DNA of 21,997 nt from an uncultured Eubacterium sp. Its GTDB lineage: Bacteria > Bacillota > Clostridia > Lachnospirales > Lachnospiraceae. The stretch is taken from assembly GCA_900551945.1 (NCBI GenBank), contig URYE01000044.1, forward strand, positions 1-21,997, written 5' to 3'. Position 1 is the stretch's first letter, and every line of letters starts with the position of its first letter. Under the pieces are notes generated by a model, which had not been told where the DNA came from, searched no databases, and saw only the letters and a list, made by a program, of their open reading frames with translations. The position numbers and the translations under genes were made by a program. This document shows, in pieces, positions 1 through 7,529 of the stretch.

Positions 1-410
1 AAGTTGTTGGAAAATGGAAGTATTAACTTATTTCCATTCAGTCTTACAAAACCGATAACAAGTGTCGCATATCCATCTTTGGGAAGATAGTGTGGCAGTT
101 TGCAGTCCCTAAAAGCATATTTACCCTGCTTGGTAAGTTTAAGCAAACCAAAAAATGATTTGAAAGAACCATCAACTTCTTTTAATATCTGCTGTGCCAT
201 ATTAGAATTAAGTGCTTTGTAATTAGGACTATTCTTTAAAAGAGTGTAATTCTTCTCGTATTTAAGAAACTCACCTTCCGTAAAGTAATACTGGCGCACA
301 TTATAGATTGCCTCATTGGCAAGGTTTTTAGCGGTATGACACAGTTCTTTAATGGTGAGATAATCTTCCTTGGACAAATGCTTTACCTGTTGTTTAATAG
401 TAAGATACAT
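1..410 (-). CDS. tnpB: IS200/IS605-family TnpB (OrfB), N-terminal part, runs off the window
   Basis: The 136 residues visible, beginning MYLTIKQQVKHLSKEDY, resemble the N-terminal region of IS605 OrfB/TnpB proteins. TnpB proteins are RNA-guided nucleases encoded by IS200/IS605 and IS607 elements. The catalytic RuvC-like and zinc-ribbon parts would lie beyond position 1 and cannot be checked. The ATG at 408-410 is preceded on the minus strand by a good Shine-Dalgarno, GAAAGGAG, about 7 bases away. The reading frame is open to the window edge. About 110 bases upstream of the start lies a hairpin typical of the left end of such elements (520-559), which supports the assignment. No tnpA (Y1 transposase) is visible on this side. 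The family call is firm; whether the gene is intact is unknown. Confidence 0.85.
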   Translation of the reverse strand, partial: MYLTIKQQVKHLSKEDYLTIKELCHTAKNLANEAIYNVRQYYFTEGEFLKYEKNYTLLKNSPNYKALNSNMAQQILKEVDGSFKSFFGLLKLTKQGKYAFRDCKLPHYLPKDGYATLVIGFVRLNGNKLILPFSNN

Positions 411-519
411 ACAGTTTTTCTCCTTTCGCAAACTCGAAGTTTGAACTTCTGTATGTATATTATGCCATATATTTTACCAAAATACCATATTTTCGGTAAA
501 TATATATTCTATATCTGAC

Positions 520-559
520 GCCATTCATCCCACGGTCTAAAGACCATGGGTTTTCTGGC
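520..559 (-). mobile_element. Left-end hairpin of the IS200/IS605-type element
   Basis: An imperfect palindrome pairs GCCA (520-523) with TGGC (556-559), and CCCAcGGTC with GACCaTGGG around a short loop. Hairpins of this form, with a CCCA-rich stem flanked by GCCA/TGGC, mark the subterminal ends of IS200/IS605-family elements, where the transposase recognises structured single-stranded DNA. It sits upstream of the tnpB start at 410, so it is read as the left end. The exact boundary with host DNA cannot be fixed without an empty-site copy. Confidence 0.65.
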
Positions 560-711
560 TGAAAAAATATAAAAATTAGCGTTAAAACACTTAATTTTAC
601 AAATTAATTATTACAATATGTTTATTTAAAAGCGCATATTTCATTTTCAATCTAATAAATAACTTTTTATAACAATCCCTATTAATATACTTTTACCTTG
701 ATTTGTCAATA
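560..711. other. AT-rich spacer between the IS end and the aminotransferase stop
   Basis: Apart from the IS hairpin, the 301 bases from 411 to 711 hold no gene. The part from 560 to 711 is very AT-rich. I see no convincing terminator for the aminotransferase operon and no RNA gene here. Confidence 0.5.
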
Positions 712-1878
712 TCAATTTTTATCCAAATTCTGGATAAAATGCTTTATTCTCTTTATACCCTCTTTAAGATTTTCAATCGAATAAGCATAAGAAATTCTTA
801 CAAAGCCCTCACCCGATGCTCCAAATGCTGTTCCTGGTACTACTGCAAGCTTTTCTTCTCTTAAGAGCCTATTGGCAAACTCATCTGATGTCATACCAAA
901 CTTCTTGATTGATGGGAATATGTAAAATGCACCAAATGGCTCAAAACAGTCCATTCCCATTTCATTAAGCTCGTTAAGAAGAAATCTTCTTCTCTGGTCA
1001 TAAGCATCTACCATTTTGTTAACTTCATTATCACAGCTTCTTAATGCTTCAACTGCTGCAAACTGACTATTTGTAGGTGCACACATAATTGCAAACTGAT
1101 GTAGTTTTGTCATTTCCTTTATAATATTAGCAGGCCCACAAGCATAGCCTAATCTCCAGCCCGTCATTGCAAATGTCTTTGAGAAACCATTTATTACAAT
1201 AGTTCGCTCTTTCATTCCGTCAAATTCTGCAATCGAGCAATGCTTTGTTCCATAAGTAAGTGCCGCATATATTTCATCTGAAATTACAAAAATATCCTTT
1301 TCAATAATAATAGGTACTATTTGCGCAAGTTCTTCTCTTGTCATTATTGCACCTGTTGGATTATTTGGAAATGGCATTACAAGCACTTTAGTCTTATCTG
1401 TTATTGCACTAAGCAAATCTTCTTTTGTGAGCTTAAAATCATTTTCTTCTTTAAGCTCAAGCGCAACAGGAACTGCGTCAGCCATTACTGCACATGGAAG
1501 ATACGATACATAACTTGGCTGTGGTATTATAACTTCATCACCCGGATTAATCATACAACGAAGCGCAACGTCAATAGCCTCACTTCCACCAACTGTTACA
1601 AGCACTTCATGCACTGGGTCATATTCTAAATTGTACTGTCTTTGCATATAAGCTGTAATTTCATTTCTTAACTCCTTAAGACCTGCGTTAGAAGTGTAAA
1701 ATGTTCTTCCTTTTTCAAGGGCATATATGCCTTCTTCCCTTACTGGCCATGGTGTGTCAAAGTCTGGTTCTCCAACACCTAATGATATAGCGTCCGGCAT
1801 CTCACTTACTATATCAAAGAACTTTCTTATTCCAGATGGCTCTATGTTAAGGATTTTGTCTGAAAGTGGATTTCTCAT
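712..1878 (-). CDS. PLP-dependent class I/II aminotransferase (aspartate/aromatic type)
   Basis: This is a fold-type I aminotransferase of 388 residues, the usual length for the aspartate/aromatic group (PatA-like in Bacillus). Such enzymes move an amino group between an amino acid and a 2-oxo acid using pyridoxal phosphate. Visible motifs are PNNPTG (171-176), which includes the PLP-contacting Asn, DEIY (201-204) with the Asp that pairs with the pyridine nitrogen, SKTFAMTGWRLG (233-244) with the Schiff-base Lys234, and GFVRISYA with Arg361, which binds the substrate carboxylate. No signal peptide is seen, so it is cytoplasmic. The ATG overlaps the stop of the upstream Lrp-type gene by ATGA, which indicates translational coupling. 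The pairing suggests the regulator controls amino-acid metabolism involving this enzyme. The true substrate cannot be told from sequence. Confidence 0.9.
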   Translation of the reverse strand: MRNPLSDKILNIEPSGIRKFFDIVSEMPDAISLGVGEPDFDTPWPVREEGIYALEKGRTFYTSNAGLKELRNEITAYMQRQYNLEYDPVHEVLVTVGGSEAIDVALRCMINPGDEVIIPQPSYVSYLPCAVMADAVPVALELKEENDFKLTKEDLLSAITDKTKVLVMPFPNNPTGAIMTREELAQIVPIIIEKDIFVISDEIYAALTYGTKHCSIAEFDGMKERTIVINGFSKTFAMTGWRLGYACGPANIIKEMTKLHQFAIMCAPTNSQFAAVEALRSCDNEVNKMVDAYDQRRRFLLNELNEMGMDCFEPFGAFYIFPSIKKFGMTSDEFANRLLREEKLAVVPGTAFGASGEGFVRISYAYSIENLKEGIKRIKHFIQNLDKN

Positions 1879-2357
1879 GGTGTCACCAACATTCTTTCGT
1901 CTTTTTGTTCTGCATCAAGGACTCTGCCGTAATCCTTATATTTTTTAAGTACAAAATGTGTTGATGTACTAAGCACAGCATCAAGTGGTGCAAGCTTATT
2001 TGCAACAAACTGTGCTACTGATTTCATAGTCTTACCTTCGATTATTACAGTAAAGTCAAACCCACCAGACATAAGATATACTGATGTTATCTCATCATAC
2101 TTATAAATTCTTTCAGCTATACTGTCAAAACCTAAACCTCTTTGTGGTGTAACCTTAACTTCAATTAAAGCTGTTACTTTTTCTTCACTTGTCTTATCCC
2201 AGTTGATAAGTGTATTGTATCCGCAGATAATATGCTCTTTTTCCATTTCTGCGATTTCATTTGCTATAACAGCTTCTTCAATACCTAGTCTTATTGACAA
2301 TTCATGCAAGTCAATTCGGCTGTTATTTTCTAAAATATCAAGAATTTTCTCTCTCAC
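1875..2357 (-). CDS. Lrp/AsnC-family transcriptional regulator
   Basis: The 160-residue protein has the Lrp/AsnC layout. An N-terminal winged helix-turn-helix covers roughly residues 1-50, followed by an alpha/beta ligand-binding RAM domain (about 62-140) with VTALIEVKVTP and a YLMSGGFDF stretch. The SGGFDF turn matches the family's usual G-x-(F/Y)-D effector-binding segment. These proteins form dimers or octamers and regulate amino-acid genes in response to amino acids. The start is a GTG at 2355-2357, chosen because AGGAGG lies 8 bases upstream, inside the end of the preceding gene. The gene overlaps its upstream neighbour by 20 bases and its downstream aminotransferase by 4, so the three are clearly one operon. 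Targets beyond its own operon cannot be inferred. Confidence 0.88.
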   Translation of the reverse strand: MREKILDILENNSRIDLHELSIRLGIEEAVIANEIAEMEKEHIICGYNTLINWDKTSEEKVTALIEVKVTPQRGLGFDSIAERIYKYDEITSVYLMSGGFDFTVIIEGKTMKSVAQFVANKLAPLDAVLSTSTHFVLKKYKDYGRVLDAEQKDERMLVTP

Positions 2358-3327
2358 TTTTCAATCCTCCTAAAAATCTATATACTTCATCTCTTTGCGG
2401 TGTATCAAGATATCTCTTTTCATCTTGATTATTGAGTATTCTGTCATTACCGTCTGTAGCTCTCCCTATAATCGTAGCAGGTACACCTATTTGTGCAAGC
2501 TCTTTTACAAGTCTATCTCCATCATCAGTTGCCATAAGCAATGCTCCGCTTGACTCTAACTTATACGGGTTGACATCGAACATTTCACAAATTTCTATTA
2601 TCTCTTGCTTTACAGGAATTTTTCTAAAGTCAATCTCAAGCCCTGTATTAGCGGCTTCTGCCATATCCCACAACGCACCAAATATACCACCTTCTGCTAC
2701 ATCGTGCATAGCTGTTACATTGCACTCTATAGCTTTAATAGCTTCGGCTTTAACAGTCATATCTAAAATATCACCATACGCCTTATCAACAACATCTTCA
2801 ACATATCTTTGCAATATTTCTTCTTTTTTGTTGTTAATTATGGCTCTAATACCGCCTATTCCAATCCATTTAGACATTACAATATACTGTCCTGCTTTCA
2901 TGTTCTTAGCAGTAATTGGCTGCTCTTGTTGTGATACACCGATACCTGTTACAGTTACAACTGGTGCTTTTATCATATCATTTATTTGCGTATGACCACC
3001 TGATATCTGCATATCAAGTTCACTACACTGCTGATTTAATGACCTTATTTCCTCTTTGAGATTGTATTCGTTAAAATTTCTTGGCATTATTACACTTGTA
3101 TGTGCCGCTAGAGGAATACCGCCACAGGCGTAAATATTATTAGCTACCCTATACACTGGAAATATTCCACAGGCTTCACTACAAAGTATACATTTATCAT
3201 TATTTTCTAAGTCTATTACTCCACAATCAATTCCAATCGCTGGCTTTTGCACTCTTTTATTCTTACTCTTTATCAGCTTTAGTACTGACCTATTAAGTAT
3301 AGAATTAGATATTTTTCCAGGGTTCAT
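2338..3327 (-). CDS. AIR synthase-related (PurM/HypE/SelD-fold) ATP-binding protein
   Basis: This 329-residue protein has the two-domain AIR-synthase fold, with an N-terminal AIRS half (about 28-130) and a C-terminal half (about 145-300). It begins like HypE (PGKISNSIL) and contains IGIDCGVIDL (31-40), a VANNIYACGGIPLAAHTS segment (61-78) aligned with the VND..A.GA.P loop of HypE/PurM, a SGGHTQI glycine loop (109-115) and MHDVAEGGIFGAL in the C-terminal half. It is not a standard HypE, because the C-terminal PRIC-type motif that carries the carbamoyl/cyano cysteine is absent. No hydrogenase genes are nearby. The Asp of the usual ND pair reads Asn (NN, 63-64). Its reaction is unknown; the operon with a regulator and aminotransferase hints at amino-acid or cofactor metabolism. 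ATG start 3327, with a weak GAAAGG Shine-Dalgarno. Confidence 0.75.
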   Translation of the reverse strand: MNPGKISNSILNRSVLKLIKSKNKRVQKPAIGIDCGVIDLENNDKCILCSEACGIFPVYRVANNIYACGGIPLAAHTSVIMPRNFNEYNLKEEIRSLNQQCSELDMQISGGHTQINDMIKAPVVTVTGIGVSQQEQPITAKNMKAGQYIVMSKWIGIGGIRAIINNKKEEILQRYVEDVVDKAYGDILDMTVKAEAIKAIECNVTAMHDVAEGGIFGALWDMAEAANTGLEIDFRKIPVKQEIIEICEMFDVNPYKLESSGALLMATDDGDRLVKELAQIGVPATIIGRATDGNDRILNNQDEKRYLDTPQRDEVYRFLGGLKSERENS

Positions 3328-3389
3328 AAAATTTTATACCTTTCTTTAATAAAGTCTTTACTTGCCTATTATCAATAATTAGTATATTA

Positions 3390-3497
3390 TTAAAGAAATA
3401 CGGATACTACCATTGGAACTACCATTGCTAATATAAGCAGGATAATTATTACTGAAGATAGTATTTTCTTTGTTTTTTTATTATTCATATTAATCAT
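3390..3497 (-). CDS. Small membrane peptide, 35 residues (Prli42/DUF4044-like)
   Basis: On the minus strand an ATG at 3497 opens a 35-codon frame, MINMNNKKTKKILSS followed by a hydrophobic stretch IIILLILAMVVPMVV. It is a short Lys/Asn-rich cytoplasmic tail plus one membrane span ending in VSVFL. It has a Shine-Dalgarno (AGAAAGGA, about 9 bases upstream) and a promoter-like pair just beyond (3533-3561). This layout resembles small single-span proteins of Firmicutes such as Prli42 (a stressosome-associated miniprotein) and DUF4044 proteins, but the resemblance is one of form. It lies 62 bases before the AIR-synthase-related gene and is probably the first gene of that operon. An internal start at Met4 is possible. 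Confidence 0.6.
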   Translation of the reverse strand: MINMNNKKTKKILSSVIIILLILAMVVPMVVSVFL

Positions 3498-3532
3498 TGC
3501 ATTTTTCCTTTCTGATATGTATCCTTTAATCT

Positions 3533-3561
3533 TTTATATGTTAAGGAAACTAATTTATGAA
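3533..3561 (-). promoter_or_regulatory. Sigma-A-like promoter for the 3497-to-712 operon
   Basis: On the minus strand TTCATA (3556-3561) and TATAAA (3533-3538) are separated by 17 bases, a reasonable -35/-10 pair upstream of the small peptide. The -35 overlaps the start codon of the divergent plus-strand gene at 3557, so transcription of the two sides could interfere. Confidence 0.45.
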
Positions 3562-4153
3562 ACTTTTATTGCCTTATTTTATAATATTAATTGTTGTTAT
3601 TCAACTGAAACTTCGTAAAAGTACGAAAAATAATAAAGAGCGAATGTCTAAATTCTGGGAAAAAGAACTCAGTGCTAACTCAGTGCGCAAAAAAGACATC
3701 TCTAATCTTAATTATATCACTATTCCCGACTCACTTCCAACTATTAATATCAACGATACTAAAATTTTAAAAGATTATGAAACTATTAATAAACTAAAAG
3801 AACGTAAAATCCTTAATTTATCTGGAATGAGTAATACTAATATTAAACTTGAATATGGTGTTGGTAATCTAGCCTTTCTTAGTGAATGTGATGATAACTT
3901 CGTTCTTCTTGTAAGAACACTTGATGAATTAGGACATCTTCTTTTTTCACAAGGATATGAAACACAAGGGTGTGAAATATTTGAATATGCTGTATATATT
4001 GGTTCTGATATAAAAGCTACATATACAGCTCTTGCTGATTATTATAATAAGAATAATAATAAAAATGGTATTGATAAACTACTTCTTAATGCTAGTAGTA
4101 TACAGACTTCAGCTAAGGATAGGATTGTAGAATATATTAATAGTGTAATGTAG
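3557..4153 (+). CDS. Conserved hypothetical protein with N-terminal membrane anchor and helical C-terminal domain
   Basis: The only plus-strand gene here encodes 198 residues. Residues 4-17 form a short hydrophobic N-terminal segment followed by basic residues (KLRKSTKNNKER), so it is probably anchored in the membrane with the rest in the cytoplasm. Residues 33-57 (FWEKELSANSVRKKDISNLN and following) form a motif I believe recurs in Lachnospiraceae proteins of unknown function. Residues 110-198 look all-helical, with repeats of TPR-like spacing (GYETQGCEIFEYAVYIGSD, YTALADYYNKN). I cannot assign a function. The ATG is preceded by AAGGA at a suitable distance. The gene converges on the DnaQ-like gene across a long palindrome (4162-4268) that probably terminates both. 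Confidence 0.7.
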   Translation: MKLLLPYFIILIVVIQLKLRKSTKNNKERMSKFWEKELSANSVRKKDISNLNYITIPDSLPTININDTKILKDYETINKLKERKILNLSGMSNTNIKLEYGVGNLAFLSECDDNFVLLVRTLDELGHLLFSQGYETQGCEIFEYAVYIGSDIKATYTALADYYNKNNNKNGIDKLLLNASSIQTSAKDRIVEYINSVM

Positions 4154-4161
4154 TGGCAAAG

Positions 4162-4268
4162 AAAAAGTGGCTGTCGCATTAACGAAAATTCATACAAAAT
4201 ATAGGCTTATTTTCTGATTAAACATTTATATTTTGTATAAAACTTTCTTAGTGCAACAGCCACTTTTT
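4162..4268. repeat. Long imperfect palindrome, copy A; probable bidirectional terminator
   Basis: Arms of 42 bases (4162-4203 and 4227-4268) are inverted repeats that agree at 36 positions, with a 23-base loop. The outer part, AAAAAGTGGCTGT ... ACAGCCACTTTTT, works as an intrinsic terminator in both directions between two convergent genes. The inner arm, CATACAAAATATA, goes well beyond what a terminator needs. A related element lies at 20064-20147 and shares GGCTGTCGCATTAA followed by an A-rich stretch and ACAAAATATA-like inner arms, so this is a dispersed family. Copies differ by changes that often preserve pairing. Confidence 0.8.
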
Positions 4269-4301
4269 ATCTTAATTTTAATATTACAATCTAAAATCTT
4301 A

Positions 4302-5021
4302 TTAATGATATTTATATGGCATTTTACCATATTCTGATATTATACCGTCAATAAGCTTAGAGGCTCTGCTTTTTGTAAGCTGGTCAATTGGTTCTTTTAG
4401 TTCAAGCTTATAATATGATACAAGACTTAACAAATAATTTTTTTGTGCAATTGTTATTGGCACATCTCTCTTTACAGTATAATTAAGCTTATTTGCCTTT
4501 TCAAAAATATCGTCATCTGGCTTTATATCATATAACTTCTCATAAAGACATTTTGCACTGACAGCATCATCATAAGCTCGGTGCGAACTGCCTGCGTCAA
4601 TATGAAAATGTTCACATAAATACTCAAGATTTCTATGCTCAACATCTGGCAGCAGTCTTCTTGCAATCTTTAACGTGTCAATTCCATCTTTTTCAAATGT
4701 CAATTTGTTATTAACAGCAGACTTTTTCAAAAAGCTATAGTCAAATATAACATTATGACCAAGTATTGGTAATTCGCCAATAAAATCAATTATTTCTTGA
4801 ATAATATCATTAATTACAGGGGCATTTTCTACCATACTGTCATTAATTCCAGTTAGCTGTGTTATTCTATCATCAATAGGTCGCTGTGGGTTAATAAGCT
4901 GTTGATACTTACCTGTAATAACACCATTTTCTACTTTTGCCATGCCAATCTCAATAATCTTGTCATTTGCTGGATTAAGCCCCGTAGTTTCTATATCTAA
5001 TGCAATATAATTATTAATCAT
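4302..5021 (-). CDS. DnaQ-like 3'-5' exonuclease (DEDDh family) with C-terminal extension
   Basis: This 239-residue protein carries a complete DEDDh exonuclease domain over about residues 1-165. ALDIETTG holds Asp9 and Glu11 (ExoI), GHNVIFDYSFL holds Asp94 (ExoII), and SHRAYDDA holds His147 and Asp152 (ExoIII). Such domains bind two metal ions and remove nucleotides 3' to 5', as in the epsilon subunit of DNA polymerase III and RNase T. It is a stand-alone protein, not part of PolC. Residues about 186-235 (PITIAQKNYLLSLVSYYKL, then LTKSRASKLIDGI) form a small helical domain I do not recognise with certainty. It follows nth by 11 bases and is probably cotranscribed with it, consistent with DNA repair or DNA end trimming. 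Start supported by TAGGGG upstream. Confidence 0.85.
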   Translation of the reverse strand: MINNYIALDIETTGLNPANDKIIEIGMAKVENGVITGKYQQLINPQRPIDDRITQLTGINDSMVENAPVINDIIQEIIDFIGELPILGHNVIFDYSFLKKSAVNNKLTFEKDGIDTLKIARRLLPDVEHRNLEYLCEHFHIDAGSSHRAYDDAVSAKCLYEKLYDIKPDDDIFEKANKLNYTVKRDVPITIAQKNYLLSLVSYYKLELKEPIDQLTKSRASKLIDGIISEYGKMPYKYH

Positions 5022-5032
5022 TTATTTTACCC

Positions 5033-5668
5033 CTACTTGTCTGTTCTATCACTTGACCTGCATATTCCATTAAGAAAACACTCACTACACTTAGGTGACC
5101 TAGCCGTACATATCTGTCTTCCAAATGTTATTATCTGTATATTGTATACAATCCAGTGGTCTTTAGGTAACACTTTCATTAAATCACATTCAACTTTATC
5201 GGGGTCAGTTTCGTTAGTAAAGCCCAACCTTTTCGATATTCTTTTAACATGTGTATCGACAACAATACTAGGCTCATGGTAAATATTGCCTCGTATAACA
5301 TTAGCTGTCTTTCTGCCAACTCCCGGAAGCTCTATTAATTGTTCAAGCTTTGATGGTACTACATCATTATATTTTTCATGCACAAGCTTAGCGGTGTTAA
5401 TAATATTTTTTGACTTACTGTGATAAAATCCTATCGAATGTATATCCTTTTCTAACTCCTTAATATCTGCATTTGCAAAACTTTCGGTGTTAGGATATTT
5501 TACGAATAAATCCTTTGTTACAATATTAACTCGCTCATCTGTACACTGAGCAGATAGCATGGTTGCCACTAGAAGCTCCCATGCTGTTGTATAATTAAGA
5601 CTACATCTGTATTCTGTTGTATATGTCTTATCTAATAATTCAATTATCTGTGCTGTTCTTTTCGTCAT
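5033..5668 (-). CDS. nth: Endonuclease III (DNA glycosylase/AP lyase)
   Basis: At 211 residues this is a full-length Nth. The enzyme removes oxidised pyrimidines and nicks the abasic site in base-excision repair. The helix-hairpin-helix is LPGVGRKTANVIRG (114-127), with catalytic Lys120. The catalytic Asp is Asp138 in VDTHVKR, the same numbering as the Escherichia coli enzyme. The [4Fe-4S] cluster ligands are complete: Cys187, Cys194, Cys197 and Cys203 with the family's C-x6-C-x2-C-x5-C spacing. The start overlaps the end of the upstream GGDEF gene by 29 bases, and the DnaQ-like gene follows by 11 bases, so repair genes and a signalling gene share a transcript. The assignment is secure. Confidence 0.95.
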   Translation of the reverse strand: MTKRTAQIIELLDKTYTTEYRCSLNYTTAWELLVATMLSAQCTDERVNIVTKDLFVKYPNTESFANADIKELEKDIHSIGFYHSKSKNIINTAKLVHEKYNDVVPSKLEQLIELPGVGRKTANVIRGNIYHEPSIVVDTHVKRISKRLGFTNETDPDKVECDLMKVLPKDHWIVYNIQIITFGRQICTARSPKCSECFLNGICRSSDRTDK

Positions 5669-7421
5669 ATCTGTATCGTTTCCCTAATATATTTCCTAAT
5701 GTGGATAAGTATATTATATCATCTTCTCCCCACTGTCGCCTATGTAATTTTCTGTTAAATGTAATAATTCTATGTCGGCAGATATCTTGCTTTACGTCAA
5801 CGTGTATAGATTGACTTATTCCATTATCAACAAGCGACTTATAAAGCATAGGAGCTTTTCTTTCGTAAAAATTAGCATTATCTATAACCATCAAGTTATC
5901 TTCTCTAAAATTAGCAAAATAACTATCATGGTACATATATTCTCCATCATGTTCAAATGATATATCATTTCCATAAAAAACATACTTCCTATAACGACCA
6001 CCATTAATATCATACATATATATACTTGAAAGTCCAAATGTCAATGCTATTTTTTCAGCTACATTTTTAGTGCGTTCAGTTCTATTAATACAATAACTGT
6101 CTATAATATCATTAACAACTAGATTTTTCCTATACTTATAATAAGACTCAACTGTATCCTTTGCTTTATCAGTTCCCTTTACATAATTACCATGTACATC
6201 TTCTTCATAAATGATATATCTATTTCTTCCTTTTTCTTTCGCAAGATATAACATTTTATCTGCCAGATTAAAAAGTGAGTCATAATCCTTTGCGTCATTA
6301 GGATAAGTAGCTGAACCTATTGAGCAAGTAATGTCTGGTTTATCATCGTCATTGGCATACATCCATTCTACATTACTTCTTATTGTCCTTAACACACTTC
6401 TTATTGATGAAACGGTATTCAAGTTCTCCATAATGATAAACATCTCATCTCCACCAATTCTTCCGGAAATACCCTTTCCTTCAACTGCATTTTTGACAAT
6501 ACTAGCTACATTGCTAATAACTTCATCACCAAACATATGACCATAGCCATCATTTACAAGCTTGAAATCATCTATGTCAATAACAGCAATAGTAACCGGA
6601 TAATCTGGCTGTGACTCAATAAGCTTTCTAGCATAATTAGTAATTGCTCTTTTATTAAGTAAATCTGTTCCTGCATCTTTTATTTCTTGAACATAAGATA
6701 TTCCCTTATTTGACGTATTATTCACTGGATTAACAACAGACATAGTTGCAATTACTTGCTTATGCTGCATATCATTTACCGTCTTACCTTTTACTAGACA
6801 CCATTGTTTCTTATCCTTATGGTCAAAAAATCGCATTTTAAGCTCTCTTTTAAAGGACATAGTACCATTTTTAAAATCGTCACACATATCTTTAAATATA
6901 GGAATACACTTTTCGTCAATATCACCATTTTTCAACTTACTCTCACGCCACTCGGCAAGTGTACCATTATAAAAATTAATCTGTTCATGGCTGCCTAACA
7001 TAAATATCTTAAGCTCATCAGTTTCGATATCGTATGAAATCATAAGATACTCCATAAGGCTAAAATACTCGGTTATGGTATCATTATCATCTATAAGATT
7101 ATCAATTGTATCTTCAAATTCTGACACATCTTGCAATTCCATACTTATTAGATGGTATTTTTCTTTTTTTAGTGTTACAAGCATCCACCTATATTGACCA
7201 TCATTTCTAACCATTCTTATTGTAATAATATTAATTTTTTCTCTTTCAAGTTCCTTAATTGCATCTTCAATTCTTTGAACATCTGCTGGATAAATAGAAC
7301 GTGCTAATGAATATATTGCATTTTCCCCAATAAACGCAAAGAAATTCTTATCACCATTCTTAACCATCAAATCTTCATCAATAACTGCTCTGCACTTGGT
7401 AAACTTCTCGTCCTTTACCAT
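5640..7421 (-). CDS. GGDEF-domain protein (probable diguanylate cyclase) with PAS-like N-terminus and GAF-like C-terminus
   Basis: The 593-residue protein has a central GGDEF domain (about 245-405). It contains DLLNKRAI, IDIDDFKLVNDGYGHMFGDE, the active-site loop RIGGDEMF (GGDEM, 323-327) and SIGSATYP, all features of an active cyclase making c-di-GMP from two GTP. The product-inhibition RxxD site, expected five residues before GGDEM, is absent (EGKG). The N-terminal 240 residues look like two PAS-type sensor folds, and residues about 430-585 look like a GAF-type fold, an unusual place for one after a GGDEF domain. No membrane segment is seen, so it is cytoplasmic. Met replaces the usual Phe of GGDEF/GGEEF. 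Start ATG 7421 has AAGGAG and a good promoter (7465-7492). Its 3' end overlaps nth. Confidence 0.85.
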   Translation of the reverse strand: MVKDEKFTKCRAVIDEDLMVKNGDKNFFAFIGENAIYSLARSIYPADVQRIEDAIKELEREKINIITIRMVRNDGQYRWMLVTLKKEKYHLISMELQDVSEFEDTIDNLIDDNDTITEYFSLMEYLMISYDIETDELKIFMLGSHEQINFYNGTLAEWRESKLKNGDIDEKCIPIFKDMCDDFKNGTMSFKRELKMRFFDHKDKKQWCLVKGKTVNDMQHKQVIATMSVVNPVNNTSNKGISYVQEIKDAGTDLLNKRAITNYARKLIESQPDYPVTIAVIDIDDFKLVNDGYGHMFGDEVISNVASIVKNAVEGKGISGRIGGDEMFIIMENLNTVSSIRSVLRTIRSNVEWMYANDDDKPDITCSIGSATYPNDAKDYDSLFNLADKMLYLAKEKGRNRYIIYEEDVHGNYVKGTDKAKDTVESYYKYRKNLVVNDIIDSYCINRTERTKNVAEKIALTFGLSSIYMYDINGGRYRKYVFYGNDISFEHDGEYMYHDSYFANFREDNLMVIDNANFYERKAPMLYKSLVDNGISQSIHVDVKQDICRHRIITFNRKLHRRQWGEDDIIYLSTLGNILGKRYRYDEKNSTDN

Positions 7422-7464
7422 AAAAATCTCCTTGCTACATCTTGTGTTTCTAAATAATATTAAG

Positions 7465-7492
7465 TTTATATCAGTGTTTTGTTTTTAGTCAA
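7465..7492 (-). promoter_or_regulatory. Sigma-A-like promoter of the GGDEF-nth-exonuclease transcript
   Basis: TTGACT (7487-7492) and TATAAA (7465-7470) are 16 bases apart on the minus strand, 44 bases before the GGDEF start codon. Fifteen bases further upstream is a perfect 8-base inverted repeat (7508-7529). Confidence 0.6.
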
Positions 7493-7507
7493 GCTTTATA
7501 TTGTAAT

Positions 7508-7529
7508 GATTGATATTTTTTTATCAATC
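7508..7529. promoter_or_regulatory. Perfect inverted repeat upstream of the GGDEF promoter
   Basis: GATTGATA (7508-7515) and TATCAATC (7522-7529) form a perfect 8-base inverted repeat around six T. It lies just upstream of the -35 box, a position suited to an activator or other regulator. It has no C/G-rich stem, so it is a poor terminator. An operator role is inference. The rest of 7530-7656 is AT-rich and I see nothing else in it. Confidence 0.3.

Noticed and set aside
1321..1629. Open frame of 102 codons on the plus strand
   Set aside because: It lies wholly within the aminotransferase gene, is rich in Cys, Trp and Tyr, and has no ribosome-binding site or family resemblance.
4162..4268. 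Palindromes at 4162-4268 and 20064-20147 as CRISPR repeats
   Set aside because: There is no regular array of repeats and spacers; each is a single long hairpin.
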